Part shown: piece by piece, positions 62,726 through 64,000 of the stretch
Position numbering within the stretch: the stretch's first letter is position 1
Layout: each line of letters opens with the position of its first letter
Assembly (NCBI GenBank): GCA_903862935.1
Contig: CAIOZY010000040.1
Coordinates: 163,673 to 227,672 of the forward strand
DNA from: an uncultured Opitutaceae bacterium
GTDB lineage: Bacteria > Verrucomicrobiota > Verrucomicrobiia > Opitutales > Opitutaceae
Length of the DNA: 64,000 nucleotides
Reading direction: 5' to 3'
Position numbers and translations under genes: made by a program
Notes under the pieces: generated by a model
What the model saw: only the letters and a program-made list of their open reading frames with translations
Told to the model about the DNA's origin: nothing
The model's database searches: none

Positions 62726-63949
62726 CTATTCAGCCAGCGCTCCGCCAGCGGAGGGGGGAAAGGCTGGCGGGCGGGCCAGTTTGCGACGCAGGACCCGTAC
62801 GCTGTGCGTGAACGATAATCGATCCGGATCGAGATGCGCACTCTGGGCTGCCCGGCACATCAGGGTGCGCACCGCCCGGTGGGCGAGCAGCAAGCCGTAA
62901 ATCTCCTGTTCAACGAGCGCGGCGGTTTTGCTACGCAGGACGACCAGTTGGCCACCGCGCAGATGAGTCTTCAACTCATCGAAGACGCCCTCCATCTCCC
63001 AGCGCTCTGGATAGAGCGCGGCCAACTCGACCGCCGGGGCCGCGGCGGGATCGAGCAGCGTGGTCATGAGCCGATAGGTTTCGCCTTTGGGATGATGCTC
63101 CAGGGTGTACTCGATGACGCGCACGCGCACGCCGTTGGTCCGGTGACGCCGCTCGGCGTTCGACGCATAAAACGTCGAGAGATAGGAGCCATCGGGCAGC
63201 ACGATTTCCACTGGCAGGCGGTAATTGGCACGCACGCGCCACAGCAGTTGCGCGCCGCTTTTCCCGGCCAGTTGCCAGAGGCTGAAACTGGCAAACAGAC
63301 GGTCCGCCAGACAGAGCATGTCGGCGGAGAGCTTCGGCACCACGAGCTTGGCCAACGTGTGCTCACCGGTCTTGCACGGCGCCATCGCGACCGCCAACAC
63401 GGCATGCGCGCCCGTTTCCACCAAGCCGACCAAACGCACTTGCGGAAAGCCCGCTTGGCCACGACTGGCCCCGGGTTTGCCGAAGTGACCCGCATTGGCC
63501 TTGGTGTCGGGCACATCGAGCGTCGTGCCATCAAGGGCCACCAGTCGGCGTCCGCGGTAAAACGCTCCGGCCGTTTCCGCTGGCGCCAGCGGCTGGGACG
63601 TCTGCTCCCAGAGCTGCTTGAGGGGCGCGACGCCCAGGCGGCTCCGGGCTTGGGAAATCGCCGCCTTGCTCGCCACTTTGACCGCTGGCCCGGCGCCCAG
63701 CCACTGCAGCCCTTCGACCAGCACCCGCAACACTTCCCGGGTCGATACCGCCATGAACAAGCCCAACCCCATCACGTAGTACGTCACCACTTCGGCCGGC
63801 AAATCTCGCACCCGCTCGCTCGCCCGCCCGGTCTGCCGCAACACCGCCGACACCCGCTCCCACGGATAGATTTGGGCCAACACCCCTATGCTCAGGTGTT
63901 CGGAGATTTTCCCTCCCGTTCCCATCGTCATCGCGCTGCGTGCCATCAC
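62726..63949 (-). CDS. IS4-family transposase
   Basis: 407 residues, DDE transposase. The N-terminal IS4 domain (LSIGVLAQIYPWERVSAVL, LPAEVVTYYVMGLGLFMAVS) is followed by the catalytic domain with DDE candidates in LVALDGTTLDVPDTKAN (first Asp), MLCLADRLFASF (second Asp) and the YREK-type motif YPERWEMEGVFDELK, which supplies the catalytic Glu. It is full length with no internal stop, so probably active. It catalyses cut-and-paste movement of the element, acting on the 16-base ends. About 145 bases lie between its stop and the left repeat. Confidence 0.93.
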   Translation of the reverse strand: MMARSAMTMGTGGKISEHLSIGVLAQIYPWERVSAVLRQTGRASERVRDLPAEVVTYYVMGLGLFMAVSTREVLRVLVEGLQWLGAGPAVKVASKAAISQARSRLGVAPLKQLWEQTSQPLAPAETAGAFYRGRRLVALDGTTLDVPDTKANAGHFGKPGASRGQAGFPQVRLVGLVETGAHAVLAVAMAPCKTGEHTLAKLVVPKLSADMLCLADRLFASFSLWQLAGKSGAQLLWRVRANYRLPVEIVLPDGSYLSTFYASNAERRHRTNGVRVRVIEYTLEHHPKGETYRLMTTLLDPAAAPAVELAALYPERWEMEGVFDELKTHLRGGQLVVLRSKTAALVEQEIYGLLLAHRAVRTLMCRAAQSAHLDPDRLSFTHSVRVLRRKLARPPAFPPSAGGALAE

Positions 63950-63984
63950 CCCAGCGTCCAGATGATCGATCGAGCGTCAATCCT

Positions 63985-64000
63985 TAAGTTAACAGTATTG
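63985..64000 (-). repeat. IS right terminal inverted repeat
   Basis: Reverse complement reads CAATACTGTTAACTTA, the partner of 62557-62572. It ends exactly at the window edge. Confidence 0.88.

Larger units (their letters stand above)
62557..64000. mobile_element. IS4-family insertion sequence
   Basis: At least 1444 bases, bounded by 16-base terminal inverted repeats with one mismatch (62557-62572 and 63985-64000) and encoding one transposase on the minus strand. The right repeat ends on the last base of the window, so the right target-site copy cannot be seen. The left insertion point lies inside a secreted-protein gene. The Y-x2-R-x3-E-x6-K signature of the transposase supports IS4 family membership. 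Confidence 0.9.

Overview
The window is a high-GC chromosomal segment from a Gram-negative bacterium. The best guess is a member of the Verrucomicrobiota, near Opitutae. This rests on the combination of an exosortase with a PEP-CTERM-like substrate, a DUF4838 protein, a PadR-PspC pair, a TMTC-like TPR membrane protein, few recognisable Shine-Dalgarno sites and several GTG/TTG starts. The lineage is an inference from gene content, not from a marker gene. No rRNA, tRNA or CRISPR array was seen.

Positions 1-6263 (minus strand) hold a thiamin biosynthesis operon, thiC-thiS-thiE-thiG-thiH-thiF/rhodanese-thiD. Most of the genes overlap or nearly abut, and a TPP riboswitch lies ahead of thiC. thiD runs off the left edge. 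Positions 6329-13971 (minus) hold an ATP-grasp-like protein, prfB with an intact programmed +1 frameshift site, tatC with a large periplasmic insertion, the GDP-L-fucose pair fcl/gmd, a bile acid:sodium symporter-family protein, a YacP-like NYN protein and a DUF2721 protein.

Positions 14087-31208 are mixed metabolic and stress genes: aldo/keto reductase, CDGSH protein, hydrolase, YdeI-like protein, D-lyxose isomerase, PadR-PspC with an inverted-repeat operator, nitroreductase, TMTC-like TPR protein, two 2-hydroxyacid dehydrogenases with an AGE-family epimerase, LysR with divergent pirin-DoxX and a clear LysR box, an orphan MttB-family methyltransferase and an acetyltransferase.

Positions 31380-61790 form a large envelope and exopolysaccharide region. 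A minus-strand run (42556 to 33666) encodes a NarL-type regulator, an outer-membrane beta-barrel, a Wza-like exporter, a Wzc-like BY-kinase, a secreted protein, a transglutaminase-like cysteine protein, a CHASE3-PAS membrane sensor without a kinase core, a stand-alone receiver and a receiver-kinase hybrid. It therefore looks like an export operon carrying its own split phosphorelay. Next come another kinase/regulator pair, an exosortase, a frameshifted helical-repeat protein, a PEP-CTERM-like substrate, a 1485-residue multi-PAS kinase with its receiver, an XRE regulator in an AT-rich pocket, a FemAB-like acyltransferase, two small EamA/SMR-type membrane proteins, a WecG/TagA glycosyltransferase, a DUF4838 protein and an O-antigen ligase-like protein. 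The likely theme is assembly, export and attachment of a surface glycan and exosortase-anchored proteins.

The right end (62557-64000) is an IS4-family insertion sequence with recognisable terminal inverted repeats. It has cut off a small secreted-protein gene, and its outer repeat coincides with the last base of the window.
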